NCBI GenBank assembly: GCA_947458305.1
Contig: CANGZO010000107.1
Coordinates: 1-7,742, forward strand
From: Comamonadaceae bacterium
GTDB taxonomy: Bacteria > Pseudomonadota > Gammaproteobacteria > Burkholderiales > Burkholderiaceae_C
Direction: 5' to 3'
Length of the DNA stretch: 7,742 nt
The notes beneath the pieces were generated by a model. The model was not told the origin of the DNA. It searched no databases and saw only the letters and a program-made list of their open reading frames with translations. Positions 1-5,797 of the stretch are shown here, piece after piece. Each line of letters begins with the position of its first letter. The stretch's first letter is position 1. A program made the position numbers and the translations under genes.

Positions 1-8
1 AACGCACA

Positions 9-72
9 GACGGTTCGGCATCGATCTTTTTTAATCCAAACCGTCGTGGCTTCGCGGGTCAATCGATCTTTT
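9..72. repeat. Inverted and direct repeats upstream of the DUF4148 gene
   Basis: GACGGTT at 9-15 is matched by its reverse complement AACCGTC at 39-45. ATCGATCTTTT occurs twice, at 20-30 and 62-72, exactly 42 bp apart, or about four helical turns. The region 1-120 has no convincing gene. These may be binding sites for a regulator of the downstream gene, but no known motif is recognised. Confidence 0.35.
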
Positions 73-120
73 CTATGCCGTGGCCATGGCAGGCGTTTTT
101 TTCCATTGAAAGGATTTTTT

Positions 121-600
121 ATGCGACATTTTTCTATCCATGCCTTGGCTTTCGGAGTCTTGGCGGTGTGTGCCACCCAGGCCTGGTCGCAAAATACGAG
201 CGGCCCTAAAACGCGCGAGCAAGTGCGCATTGAACTGATGGACGCCATTCGTACGGGTAATCTTCCGGCCAACGATGACTCTGGGCGCATGCTCAATGAG
301 GTCAACCCTTCTGCCTATCCGGCCAAAACCGTGGAGCCTTGCAAAACACGCGAACAGGTGCGGGCCGAACTGGCCGAAGCACAGCGCACGGGCAATATCC
401 TGGCCAACGATGAGAGTGGTTGTATGCTCAATGAGATCAACCCTTCTGCCTACCCACCCAAGCCCGCAGTGGCATGCAAAACACGTGAGCAAGTGCGGGC
501 TGAGTTGGAAGAAGCGCGCCGCACGGGCAACCTTCCTGCCAGTGACGACAGCGGTTGCATGCTCAGAGACATGTACCCAGACCTGTATCCCAAAAAATGA
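121..600 (+). CDS. Secreted DUF4148 repeat protein, 159 aa
   Basis: A small exported protein of unknown function. The chosen ATG at 121 follows an AAAGGA ribosome site (109-114) by six bases and gives a typical signal peptide: M-R-H start, a hydrophobic stretch at about residues 5-20, and a probable cut after A-W-S at residue 23. The longer frame opening at 46 would put 25 unlikely residues ahead of this signal. The mature part is three tandem units starting at K30, K75 and K120, each beginning KTREQVR and containing RTGN, a D-S-G-x-M-L segment and a closing Y-P. The first two units are 45 residues and the last is about 40. This matches DUF4148 proteins, common in Burkholderiales and predicted periplasmic; no function is established. 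Units 2 and 3 each carry a cysteine pair that unit 1 lacks. The gene stands alone, convergent with chrA. Family call is confident, role unknown. Confidence 0.85.
   Translation: MRHFSIHALAFGVLAVCATQAWSQNTSGPKTREQVRIELMDAIRTGNLPANDDSGRMLNEVNPSAYPAKTVEPCKTREQVRAELAEAQRTGNILANDESGCMLNEINPSAYPPKPAVACKTREQVRAELEEARRTGNLPASDDSGCMLRDMYPDLYPKK
208..597 (+). repeat. Three in-frame 135-bp coding repeats
   Basis: Units start at 208, 343 and 478, with a 135-bp period for the first two and a shorter final unit of about 120 bp. DNA similarity is still visible: units 1 and 2 share a stretch reading TCAACCCTTCTGCCTA near 300-317 and 435-452. This points to internal duplication within the gene and not to a mobile repeat. 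Confidence 0.8.
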
Positions 601-617
601 GAGGGTTCTAGGTCGAG

Positions 618-652
618 GGTGGTCACTGCTGTTTAGACCAGCAGTTGCCACC
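618..652. terminator. Hairpin between convergent genes, possible terminator without U-tract
   Basis: GGTGG (618-622) pairs with CCACC (648-652), and ACTGCTG (625-631) pairs with CAGCAGT (639-645), leaving a 7-base loop and a small internal mismatch. The chrA stop codon (633-635) lies in the loop. It follows the DUF4148 stop by 17 bases. Neither strand shows a T-run after the stem, so it is not a classical intrinsic terminator. Position between two converging genes supports a role in 3'-end formation or mRNA protection. Confidence 0.4.
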
Positions 653-2012
653 CCAGACCGATGGCTGTGCAAAGGGCCAGCAGCTGGACAATGCCCAGTG
701 ACTGTTTGATCAGCAGCCATGTGGCCAAGACCGTGAGCGCCACTGCTGCCAGATCGGGCAGCATGTGCCAGCCGCCGGGCAACCAGGTTTGCCGGGCAAA
801 CACGCCCGCCAAGTGCACGATCACACCGATCACAGCGGCCATGATGCCTTGCAGCGGCCCTGCCAACGAGGGCATTTGGCGGGTCGATTCGACCAGTGGG
901 CCGCCTGCCAAAATAAAAACAAAGGAGGGTAAAAAAGTGAACCATGTCACCACGCAGGCCGCCACCACACCTCCTAAGACCGGGTGACCCAGCAGGGCCT
1001 GGCTGTAGCCGCCCAAAAAGCCCACAAACGCCACCACCATGATCAAAGGCCCGGGTGTGCTCTCGCCCAAGGCCAGGCCATCCATCATTTGTGCCGCTGT
1101 CAGCCAGCCATAGTGGTCCACAGCCGCTTGGGTCACATAAGGCAAAACCGCGTAAGCACCGCCAAAGGTCAGCAAGGCCGCTTGCGTGAAAAATCCGCCC
1201 ATTTGCGTCAGGGTGTGACCCAGTCCCAACAGCAGGGCCAGCAGGCCCAGGCTCAGGGCCCACAAACCCAGCCCCAAGCCCAATGCCCGTAGCAAACCCT
1301 GGGGGCTGTAGCGGGTGTGTGCAGGTGGCGGCGTGTCGTCGTTCAGCCAAGCAAGGCGGCTGTCGGGGTCTGGCTGGGGTGCGGTGGGAGGCGTTTGGGC
1401 GACCTGCGCGCTCGACAGCGCAGTCCTTGACAACATCGGCTCACCCGATCGCGTCATGTAAAACCCAACCGCTGCCGCAGTCAAGATGATCCAGGGAAAG
1501 GGCAGGCCCCACAGCATGCCCAGCAAAGACAAGGTTGCCACCACCCACAACCAGCGCTCTTTCAAGGTGCGCAGTCCCAAGCGGTAGGCCGCGTGCAAAA
1601 CCAATGCAGTCACCGCAGGCTTGAGGCCCCACAGCAAGGCTTGACCCCAAGGGTGACTGCCCCAAGCGGTGTAGGCCCAGCTCAGCAGCACCAACAACAC
1701 CAAAGAGGGCAGCACAAACAAGGCGCCTGCGGCGATACCACCGCGCGTGCCGTGCATCAACCAGCCGGTGTAGGTGGCCAGTTGCTGCGCCTCAGGACCG
1801 GGCAGCAACATGCAGTATTGCAATGCGTGCAGGTAGCGTTTTTCCGAAATCCAGCGGCGGCGCACCACCAATTCTTCGTGCATCAAGGCGATTTGTGCGG
1901 CGGGACCGCCGAAACTGATGCAGCCCAGCCAAAACCAAAACTTCAAAGCCTGTCGGAAGCTCACCGGCGCCGTGGCGCCAGCGGGGTTGTGCTGAGGCCC
2001 GTCAGTGTTCAT
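633..2012 (-). CDS. chrA: Chromate transporter ChrA, long-chain CHR family, 459 aa
   Basis: An inner-membrane protein of the CHR superfamily, whose studied members expel chromate driven by the proton gradient. Two homologous halves are visible. The N-half has F-G-G-P at 34-37, a conserved hydrophilic segment around 45-60 and a P-G-P at 71-73. The C-half repeats this with F-G-G at 283-285 and T-P-G-P at 319-322. About ten to twelve hydrophobic segments are present. The halves are joined by a proline-rich hydrophilic linker at about 190-238, which makes the protein longer than the roughly 400 residues usual for the family. The start ATG overlaps the stop of the upstream 126-aa gene by ATGA and has no visible ribosome site of its own, so translation is probably coupled. 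No chrB regulator lies nearby. Many CHR proteins are annotated by homology only, so chromate as the true substrate is an inference; sulfate or another oxyanion is possible. Confidence 0.88.
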   Translation of the reverse strand: MNTDGPQHNPAGATAPVSFRQALKFWFWLGCISFGGPAAQIALMHEELVVRRRWISEKRYLHALQYCMLLPGPEAQQLATYTGWLMHGTRGGIAAGALFVLPSLVLLVLLSWAYTAWGSHPWGQALLWGLKPAVTALVLHAAYRLGLRTLKERWLWVVATLSLLGMLWGLPFPWIILTAAAVGFYMTRSGEPMLSRTALSSAQVAQTPPTAPQPDPDSRLAWLNDDTPPPAHTRYSPQGLLRALGLGLGLWALSLGLLALLLGLGHTLTQMGGFFTQAALLTFGGAYAVLPYVTQAAVDHYGWLTAAQMMDGLALGESTPGPLIMVVAFVGFLGGYSQALLGHPVLGGVVAACVVTWFTFLPSFVFILAGGPLVESTRQMPSLAGPLQGIMAAVIGVIVHLAGVFARQTWLPGGWHMLPDLAAVALTVLATWLLIKQSLGIVQLLALCTAIGLGWQLLV

Positions 2013-2389
2013 GCCAGATCAAACTGTTCGCAAAATGCTTGGACAAAAGCTGGCGTGCCGCTCAGGGTCAGGCTGAGCGACATGTGTTGGTCGGCTTGGG
2101 GCGCAGGCACCAGGCTCAGCTGGCCGGTGCTGGGCACAAAGCGGGGAGCCACCACCTGCGGTGCTTGGCCTTGGGGCAGCAAGGTGATCTGCAGGTCAAA
2201 GTCCCAGTTGGCGCCATTTTCCAGGGGGCCTGGGCCTTGGGTGTCAAAGGCGTGCGCCCAGACCAACACCTGAACCACCTCATGCAGCAAGGCCGGGTTG
2301 AAAGCAGGATCGGGTTGGGCCAGCGCATCCCAACAGACCACGCCATCGGCGTCGTCGCTGCAGTCAAAGTCCAGCAATTGCAAATTCAT
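2009..2389 (-). CDS. Hypothetical protein, 126 aa, coupled to chrA
   Basis: I do not recognise this protein. It is acidic, with D-F-D-C-S-D-D-A-D near the N-terminus, and shows no signal peptide or membrane span, so it is probably cytoplasmic. A helical part at about residues 34-48 (L-L-H-E-V-V-Q-V-L-V-W-A-H) is followed by alternating hydrophobic stretches suggesting beta strands (for example around 63-71 and 103-110). It has three cysteines (10, 19, 119). The start at 2389 is well supported by AAGGAG (CTCCTT at 2399-2404 on the plus strand) nine bases upstream. Its stop overlaps the chrA start by four bases, so the two form one transcription unit with this gene first. The context suggests an accessory or partner of the transporter, but nothing in the sequence shows what it does. 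The strong ribosome site and coupling make it likely a real gene. Confidence 0.7.
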   Translation of the reverse strand: MNLQLLDFDCSDDADGVVCWDALAQPDPAFNPALLHEVVQVLVWAHAFDTQGPGPLENGANWDFDLQITLLPQGQAPQVVAPRFVPSTGQLSLVPAPQADQHMSLSLTLSGTPAFVQAFCEQFDLA

Positions 2390-2421
2390 GTCGGCCTACT
2401 CCTTGATGAACCGATTGTCAC

Positions 2422-2445
2422 TGCCCCAAGCCCTGTTTTGGGGCA
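2422..2445. other. Perfect 8-bp hairpin in the hyp-chrA / vanR intergenic region
   Basis: TGCCCCAA (2422-2429) and TTGGGGCA (2438-2445) form a perfect 8-bp stem around an 8-base loop. It lies 33 bp upstream of the minus-strand 126-aa gene and would be in its leader if transcription starts further right. There is no T-run on either side, so an intrinsic terminator is unlikely. It may be a regulator site or leader structure. Confidence 0.35.
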
Positions 2446-2456
2446 CCTTTGCCGCT

Positions 2457-2489
2457 TTCATGCGGCTTTGATGCGGCATTGATACGGCT
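2457..2489. repeat. Three tandem 11-bp direct repeats
   Basis: The units are TTCATGCGGCT (2457-2467), TTGATGCGGCA (2468-2478) and TTGATACGGCT (2479-2489), contiguous and differing at one to three positions each. A degraded fourth copy may precede them (CCTTTGCCGCT, 2446-2456). GCCGC at 2451-2455 also pairs with GCGGC at 2462-2466. The period is about one helical turn, so a bound protein would contact one face of the DNA. The array sits between two divergent transcription units. Confidence 0.55.
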
Positions 2490-2523
2490 TTTTGTCTACG
2501 CCTTCTGACAGCATTTGGGGTTT

Positions 2524-2535
2524 ATTGGATACAAA
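2524..2535. promoter_or_regulatory. VanR-like operator, upstream copy
   Basis: ATTGGATACAAA matches the VanR operator ATTGGATCCAAT, which I recall from Caulobacter, at 10 of 12 positions. It is an imperfect palindrome with a GTM-KAC-like centre expected for FadR-type GntR regulators. It lies 103 bp before the vanR start codon. Binding is inferred from similarity only. Confidence 0.5.
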
Positions 2536-2586
2536 GTTGCTTGTTTTTCATGGTTTATCTGTTCGTAAACTGGGTTTTTAGGTTTT

Positions 2587-2598
2587 TATGTATACATT
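2587..2598. promoter_or_regulatory. VanR-like operator, proximal copy (perfect palindrome ATGTATACAT)
   Basis: ATGTATACAT (2588-2597) is a perfect 10-bp palindrome with the GTATAC core typical of FadR/FCD GntR operators. It shares TGkATACA with the upstream copy and its centre is 63 bp away, close to six helical turns. It lies 40 bp before the vanR start and overlaps a possible -10-like TATACA. A weaker inverted repeat, GTTTA-N8-TAAAC, sits between the two at 2553-2570. I could not identify a convincing -35/-10 pair in this AT-rich stretch. Confidence 0.55.
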
Positions 2599-2637
2599 GT
2601 GGGCTTTTCAACCGTTTTATCTGGTTTTTGGATCTGC

Positions 2638-3408
2638 ATGCCCACCTCCGCCAACAAGCCTGAGACCAGCCCTGGTGCTGAAGAAGGCAGCTCGCAAGCC
2701 GTGAAGGCCCAGCAGCGCCTGCGCGAGCTGATTTTGGCGGGCGCTTTGTCGGCGGGCACACGCATCACCGAGTTGGCGATGGTTGAACGCTTGGGCATGT
2801 CGCGCACACCGATTCGGGCGGCTTTGATGCGTCTGGGGCAAGAAGGTTTGCTTTTGGCCCTGCCCCACGGAGGCTATGCCGTGCGCACTTTTTCGGAGCG
2901 TGAGGTATCCGACACCATCGAGCTGCGCGGCACGCTGGAAGGGCTGGCGGCGCGCTTGGCGGCAGAGCGCGGTGCAGACCCCGCTTTGCTCAGCGAAGCG
3001 GGCGACTGCTTGGACCAAATCGACCAAATTTTGCGACAAGATGGCTTGGACGACGAGGCTTTTTCGGGCTATGTGCGCCTGAACGCGCAATTTCACCAGT
3101 TGCTGTCAGCCATGGCCGACAGCAGTGTGTTGGCGCGCGAAATCGAACGGGCTTGCAGCTGGCCGTTTGCCTCGCCCTCCGGTTTTGTGGGCGTGCAGGC
3201 CCACAAGCCGGGTGTTCGCGACACTTTGGTGGTGGCCCAGCACCAGCACCGTCAAGTGCTGCAAGCCATTGTCCAGCGCGAGGCAGGGCGCGCCGAAGCT
3301 TTGGTGCGGGAGCACTCGCGCATCGCTCGCCAGCACCTGAGCCTGGCGCTGCAGCATCCACAGCACTCGGCCACGCCTGGTGTTCAACTCATTCGTCAAA
3401 AGGGGTAA
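2638..3408 (+). CDS. vanR: GntR-family (FadR/FCD) regulator, probable VanR, 256 aa
   Basis: A cytoplasmic DNA-binding regulator, probably a repressor of the vanillate genes released by vanillate. The N-terminal winged helix covers about residues 20-85, with the recognition helix M-S-R-T-P-I-R-A-A-L at 54-63 and the wing at H-G-G-Y 77-80. The C-terminal FCD domain shows the expected metal or ligand residues: N149-x3-H153, H204 (or H202) and H226. I chose the ATG at 2638, preceded by GGA (2630-2632), over a GTG at 2599 that would add 13 residues unlike the family and lie just past the proximal operator. The stop is three bases before vanA, and the vanA ribosome site lies inside the last codons, so the genes are cotranscribed and the operon is probably autoregulated. 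VanR of Pseudomonas and Acinetobacter belongs to this family. The family is certain; the vanillate ligand is inferred from vanA next door. Confidence 0.8.
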   Translation: MPTSANKPETSPGAEEGSSQAVKAQQRLRELILAGALSAGTRITELAMVERLGMSRTPIRAALMRLGQEGLLLALPHGGYAVRTFSEREVSDTIELRGTLEGLAARLAAERGADPALLSEAGDCLDQIDQILRQDGLDDEAFSGYVRLNAQFHQLLSAMADSSVLAREIERACSWPFASPSGFVGVQAHKPGVRDTLVVAQHQHRQVLQAIVQREAGRAEALVREHSRIARQHLSLALQHPQHSATPGVQLIRQKG

Positions 3409-3411
3409 AGC

Positions 3412-4464
3412 ATGTTCATCAAAAACACCTGGTACGTGGCCTGCACCGAGGCCGAACTCGAGGCCAAGGGCGTCCAACCTTTGGGGCGCACCATTTGCAA
3501 CGAAAAAATGGTTTTCTTCAAAGGCCCGGACGGCCGAGTCGCCGCGGTAGAAGATTTTTGCCCCCACCGCGGCGCACCTTTGTCGCTGGGCAAAGTGTGC
3601 GACGGCAAGCTGGTGTGCGGCTACCACGGCCTGGAGATGGGCTGCGAAGGCAAAACCGTGCACATGCCCGGTCAGCGCGTGCGGGGTTTTCCAGCCATCA
3701 AGGCTTATGCCGTGACCCAGCGGTATGGCTTTGTCTGGGTCTGGCCCGGCGAACCCTCCAAGGCCGATGAATCAAAGATGCCGGTGTTCGAGTTTTTTGA
3801 CAACCCGGCATGGGCCTATGGCGGCGGGCTGTACCACGTCAAGGCCGATTACCGCCTGATGATCGACAACCTGATGGACCTGACCCACGAGACCTATGTG
3901 CACGCCAACAGCATTGGCCAGCCCGAGATCGACGAGACGCCGTGCGAAACCAAGGTGGAGGGTGACCATGTCATCTTGCAGCGCCACATGCAAGGCATTC
4001 AGGCCCCGCCGTTTTGGCAAATGGCCATGAGCGCCAACGGGCTGGATCCGCAGGCCAAGGTTGACCGCTGGCAAATTTGCCGCTTCACGCCACCGACCCA
4101 CATCATGATCGACGTGGGGGTGGCCCTGGCAGGCAAAGGCGGCTTTGACGCTGCGCCCGAGCACAAGGCCTACAGCGTGGTGGTGGACTTCATCACGCCC
4201 GAGACCGAAACCTCGCATTGGTACCACTGGGGCATGGCGCGCCAGTTCAAGCCGCACGATGCTGAGCTGACCGACAAGATCCGTGCGGGGCAGGGCGGCA
4301 TCTTCAACGAAGACATGCAGATGCTGCAATTGCAACAAGCCAACATCAGTCAGTGGCCTGAGCGCAAACTGCTGATGCTCAACATCGATTCGGGCGGTGT
4401 GCAGTCGCGCCGCATCATCGAGCGCTTGCTGGCCGAAGAAAACAACACAGGAGTGACCGCATGA
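3412..4464 (+). CDS. vanA: Vanillate O-demethylase oxygenase subunit VanA, 350 aa
   Basis: A Rieske non-haem iron oxygenase that removes the methyl group of vanillate, giving protocatechuate and formaldehyde with O2 and electrons from an iron-sulfur partner. The Rieske cluster motif is complete: C50-P-H52 and C69-G-Y-H72. The catalytic iron site is D156-L-T-H159-x4-H164, with D301 in F-N-E-D as the likely third ligand. Length and sequence (N-T-W-Y-V-A-C near the start, L-M-I-D-N-L-M-D-L-T-H-E-T-Y-V-H at 149-164) agree with VanA of Pseudomonas, about 350 residues. AAGGGG at 3400-3405 precedes the ATG by six bases. Its stop overlaps the ferredoxin start by ATGA. A related substrate such as isovanillate, veratrate or another methoxybenzoate cannot be excluded, but the adjacent VanR-like and LigJ genes favour vanillate. 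No residue expected for activity appears missing. Confidence 0.9.
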   Translation: MFIKNTWYVACTEAELEAKGVQPLGRTICNEKMVFFKGPDGRVAAVEDFCPHRGAPLSLGKVCDGKLVCGYHGLEMGCEGKTVHMPGQRVRGFPAIKAYAVTQRYGFVWVWPGEPSKADESKMPVFEFFDNPAWAYGGGLYHVKADYRLMIDNLMDLTHETYVHANSIGQPEIDETPCETKVEGDHVILQRHMQGIQAPPFWQMAMSANGLDPQAKVDRWQICRFTPPTHIMIDVGVALAGKGGFDAAPEHKAYSVVVDFITPETETSHWYHWGMARQFKPHDAELTDKIRAGQGGIFNEDMQMLQLQQANISQWPERKLLMLNIDSGGVQSRRIIERLLAEENNTGVTA

Positions 4465-4769
4465 GCGCCCCAGATTTGAGCCAGACCCCGATCGCTGCCG
4501 ATGGCACGTTTGAAGTGCAGTTGCAAAAAAGCGGCCAGACCCTGCCAGTCAGCAAAGACCAGTCGATTTTGAAGGTGCTGCAAGACGCGGGTCACGACGT
4601 GCCGTTTTCTTGTTCCGAAGGCATTTGCGGCACTTGCCTGACGAAGGTGGTGGCGGGCACGCCCGACCACTGGGACATGTACCTCACACCGGAAGAACAG
4701 GCCAAGGGCGATGCCATCATGGTGTGTTGTTCCCGCAGCCAAACAGCGCGCTTGGTGCTGGACTTGTGA
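4461..4769 (+). CDS. Stand-alone 2Fe-2S ferredoxin matching the C-terminal domain of VanB, 102 aa
   Basis: A plant-type 2Fe-2S ferredoxin that most likely hands electrons to VanA. The cluster ligands are C51-x4-C56-x2-C59 and C89 in V-C-C-S-R-S. The sequence follows the C-terminal ferredoxin domain of VanB and phthalate dioxygenase reductases, including G-I-C-G-T-C, G-T-P-D-H and a closing L-V-L-D-L. Usual VanB proteins are about 310-320 residues, with FMN- and NAD-binding domains ahead of this one; here both are absent. An AGGAG ribosome site (4449-4453) seven bases before the ATG, and the ATGA overlap with vanA, argue that this short form is the intended product and not a broken gene. No flavin reductase lies elsewhere in the window, so one must be supplied from another locus if the system works. 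It could be called VanB-like; I left the symbol blank because the reductase part is missing. Confidence 0.85.
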   Translation: MSAPDLSQTPIAADGTFEVQLQKSGQTLPVSKDQSILKVLQDAGHDVPFSCSEGICGTCLTKVVAGTPDHWDMYLTPEEQAKGDAIMVCCSRSQTARLVLDL

Positions 4770-4805
4770 GTGCTTGATGGGCATGGCGTCTGAAAGCTCG
4801 GGTCG

Positions 4806-5759
4806 ATGACGGCCTTGCTGGACATCCTGGGCATCACAGTCCCCATTTATTTGGTGATTGCGCTGGGCTATGTCTGCACACGGCAGGGTTTGTTTGCCAA
4901 GACCGATCTTCAGGTGCTGGGCAAATTCACCCTGAATTTGGCCCTGCCTGCGCTCTTGTTCAATGCCTTGTCCCAACGCCCGGTGGAAGACATCCTCAAC
5001 TACAACTACCTGCTGGCCAACGCCATAGGGTCCTTGATGGTGCTGGCTGCCGGGCTGTTTTGGGCGCGTCAAATCCAGGGCCGAAGCCTCAGCTACAGCA
5101 GCATGATGGCCATGGGCATGTCTTGCCCCAACAGTGGTTTTGTGGGCTACCCCATCATCTTGCTGTCATTGGGGCCGGTGGCGGGGGTGGCCTTGGCACT
5201 CAACATGGTGGTGGAAAACCTGTTGCTCATTCCTTTGTTGCTGGCGATTGCCGATTCGGAAGGCGCAGCCCCTGGGCGCTGGAAAGCCGTGCTCCGCCAA
5301 ACGCTGCAGAACTTGCTGAAAAATCCCATGATCATCGGCATCCTTTTGGGCTTCCTGTTCGCGTTTTTCGGGCTGCGCTTGCCGGCACCTTTGGGACGCA
5401 CCATCGACTTGTTTGCGCAAGCCAGTGCGGTGCTGTCCTTGTTTGTGATTGGTGGCTCTTTGGTCGCCCTGCAGTCCAAAGGGCTGCAGTCGACGGTGTT
5501 GCCGATCGCTGTGGGCAAACTGGTGTTGCACCCCTTGGCCATTTGGTTGGTCACGTTGTGGTGGGTGCCCATCGATGATCCCGCGCTGCGGGCGGCGGCC
5601 GTGCTCACGGGCGCCATGCCCATGCTGGGCATCTACACCATCCTCAGTCAGCGACATGGCCATGGGACGGTCAGTGCAGCAGCCCTGCTGGTGACCACGG
5701 TGCTGTCTTTCTTCAGCCTCAGTGCCTTGCTGTGGGTCTTGCAGTTGCAGCCTGTGTGA
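4806..5759 (+). CDS. AEC-family permease (auxin efflux carrier / MdcF-like), 317 aa
   Basis: An inner-membrane transporter of the auxin efflux carrier family, whose bacterial members include malonate and other organic-acid permeases. About ten hydrophobic segments span the protein. Family features include an early P-I-Y-L-V-I-A-L-G-Y segment (13-22), N-L-A-L-P-A-L-L-F-N (44-53), N-S-G-F-V-G-Y-P (109-116), the central hydrophilic stretch at about 150-165, and K-N-P-M-I-I-G-I (172-179). Length is normal. The gene follows the ferredoxin by 36 bp with only a weak ribosome site (GAAAG, 4792-4796), and is probably the last gene of the vanR-vanA operon. Position suggests import of vanillate or a similar aromatic acid, a job usually done by MFS-type VanK or PcaK proteins. 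Direction of transport and substrate are inferred from context alone. Confidence 0.85.
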   Translation: MTALLDILGITVPIYLVIALGYVCTRQGLFAKTDLQVLGKFTLNLALPALLFNALSQRPVEDILNYNYLLANAIGSLMVLAAGLFWARQIQGRSLSYSSMMAMGMSCPNSGFVGYPIILLSLGPVAGVALALNMVVENLLLIPLLLAIADSEGAAPGRWKAVLRQTLQNLLKNPMIIGILLGFLFAFFGLRLPAPLGRTIDLFAQASAVLSLFVIGGSLVALQSKGLQSTVLPIAVGKLVLHPLAIWLVTLWWVPIDDPALRAAAVLTGAMPMLGIYTILSQRHGHGTVSAAALLVTTVLSFFSLSALLWVLQLQPV

Positions 5760-5797
5760 GCGTGGACGGGTTTCAGCGCGTCATGTGCCCAGCTGTC

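Noticed and set aside
46..120. Upstream start extending the DUF4148 protein by 25 residues
   Set aside because: It would bury the signal peptide; the ATG at 121 has a good ribosome site.
73..1350. Open frame of 425 codons on the minus strand across the DUF4148 gene and the 3' part of chrA
   Set aside because: It lies in another frame over two well-supported genes, has a composition skewed to G, A, R, H and C, shows no domain, and results from few stop codons in GC-rich DNA.
1593..2273. 226-codon plus-strand frame opposite chrA and the 126-aa gene
   Set aside because: Antisense shadow with Q- and H-rich sequence, no ribosome site and no recognisable motif.
2446..2489. Tandem 11-bp repeats as a CRISPR array or plasmid iterons
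   Set aside because: Units are contiguous with no spacers, too short and few for CRISPR, and no replication gene is nearby.
2599..2637. GTG start giving the VanR-like protein 13 more residues
   Set aside because: No ribosome site at proper spacing, the extension is unlike GntR proteins, and the ATG at 2638 has GGA five bases upstream.
3772..4338. 188-codon minus-strand frame opposite vanA
   Set aside because: vanA has every Rieske and iron ligand, so the antisense frame is a shadow.
4461..4769. Ferredoxin gene as a truncated vanB pseudogene
   Set aside because: Own start, strong ribosome site, vanA overlap, complete cluster ligands and normal domain ends favour a functional short gene, though a past deletion remains possible.
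4350..5072. 240-codon minus-strand frame opposite the vanA end, ferredoxin and AEC start
   Set aside because: Crosses three real genes, is Q- and H-rich and matches no family.
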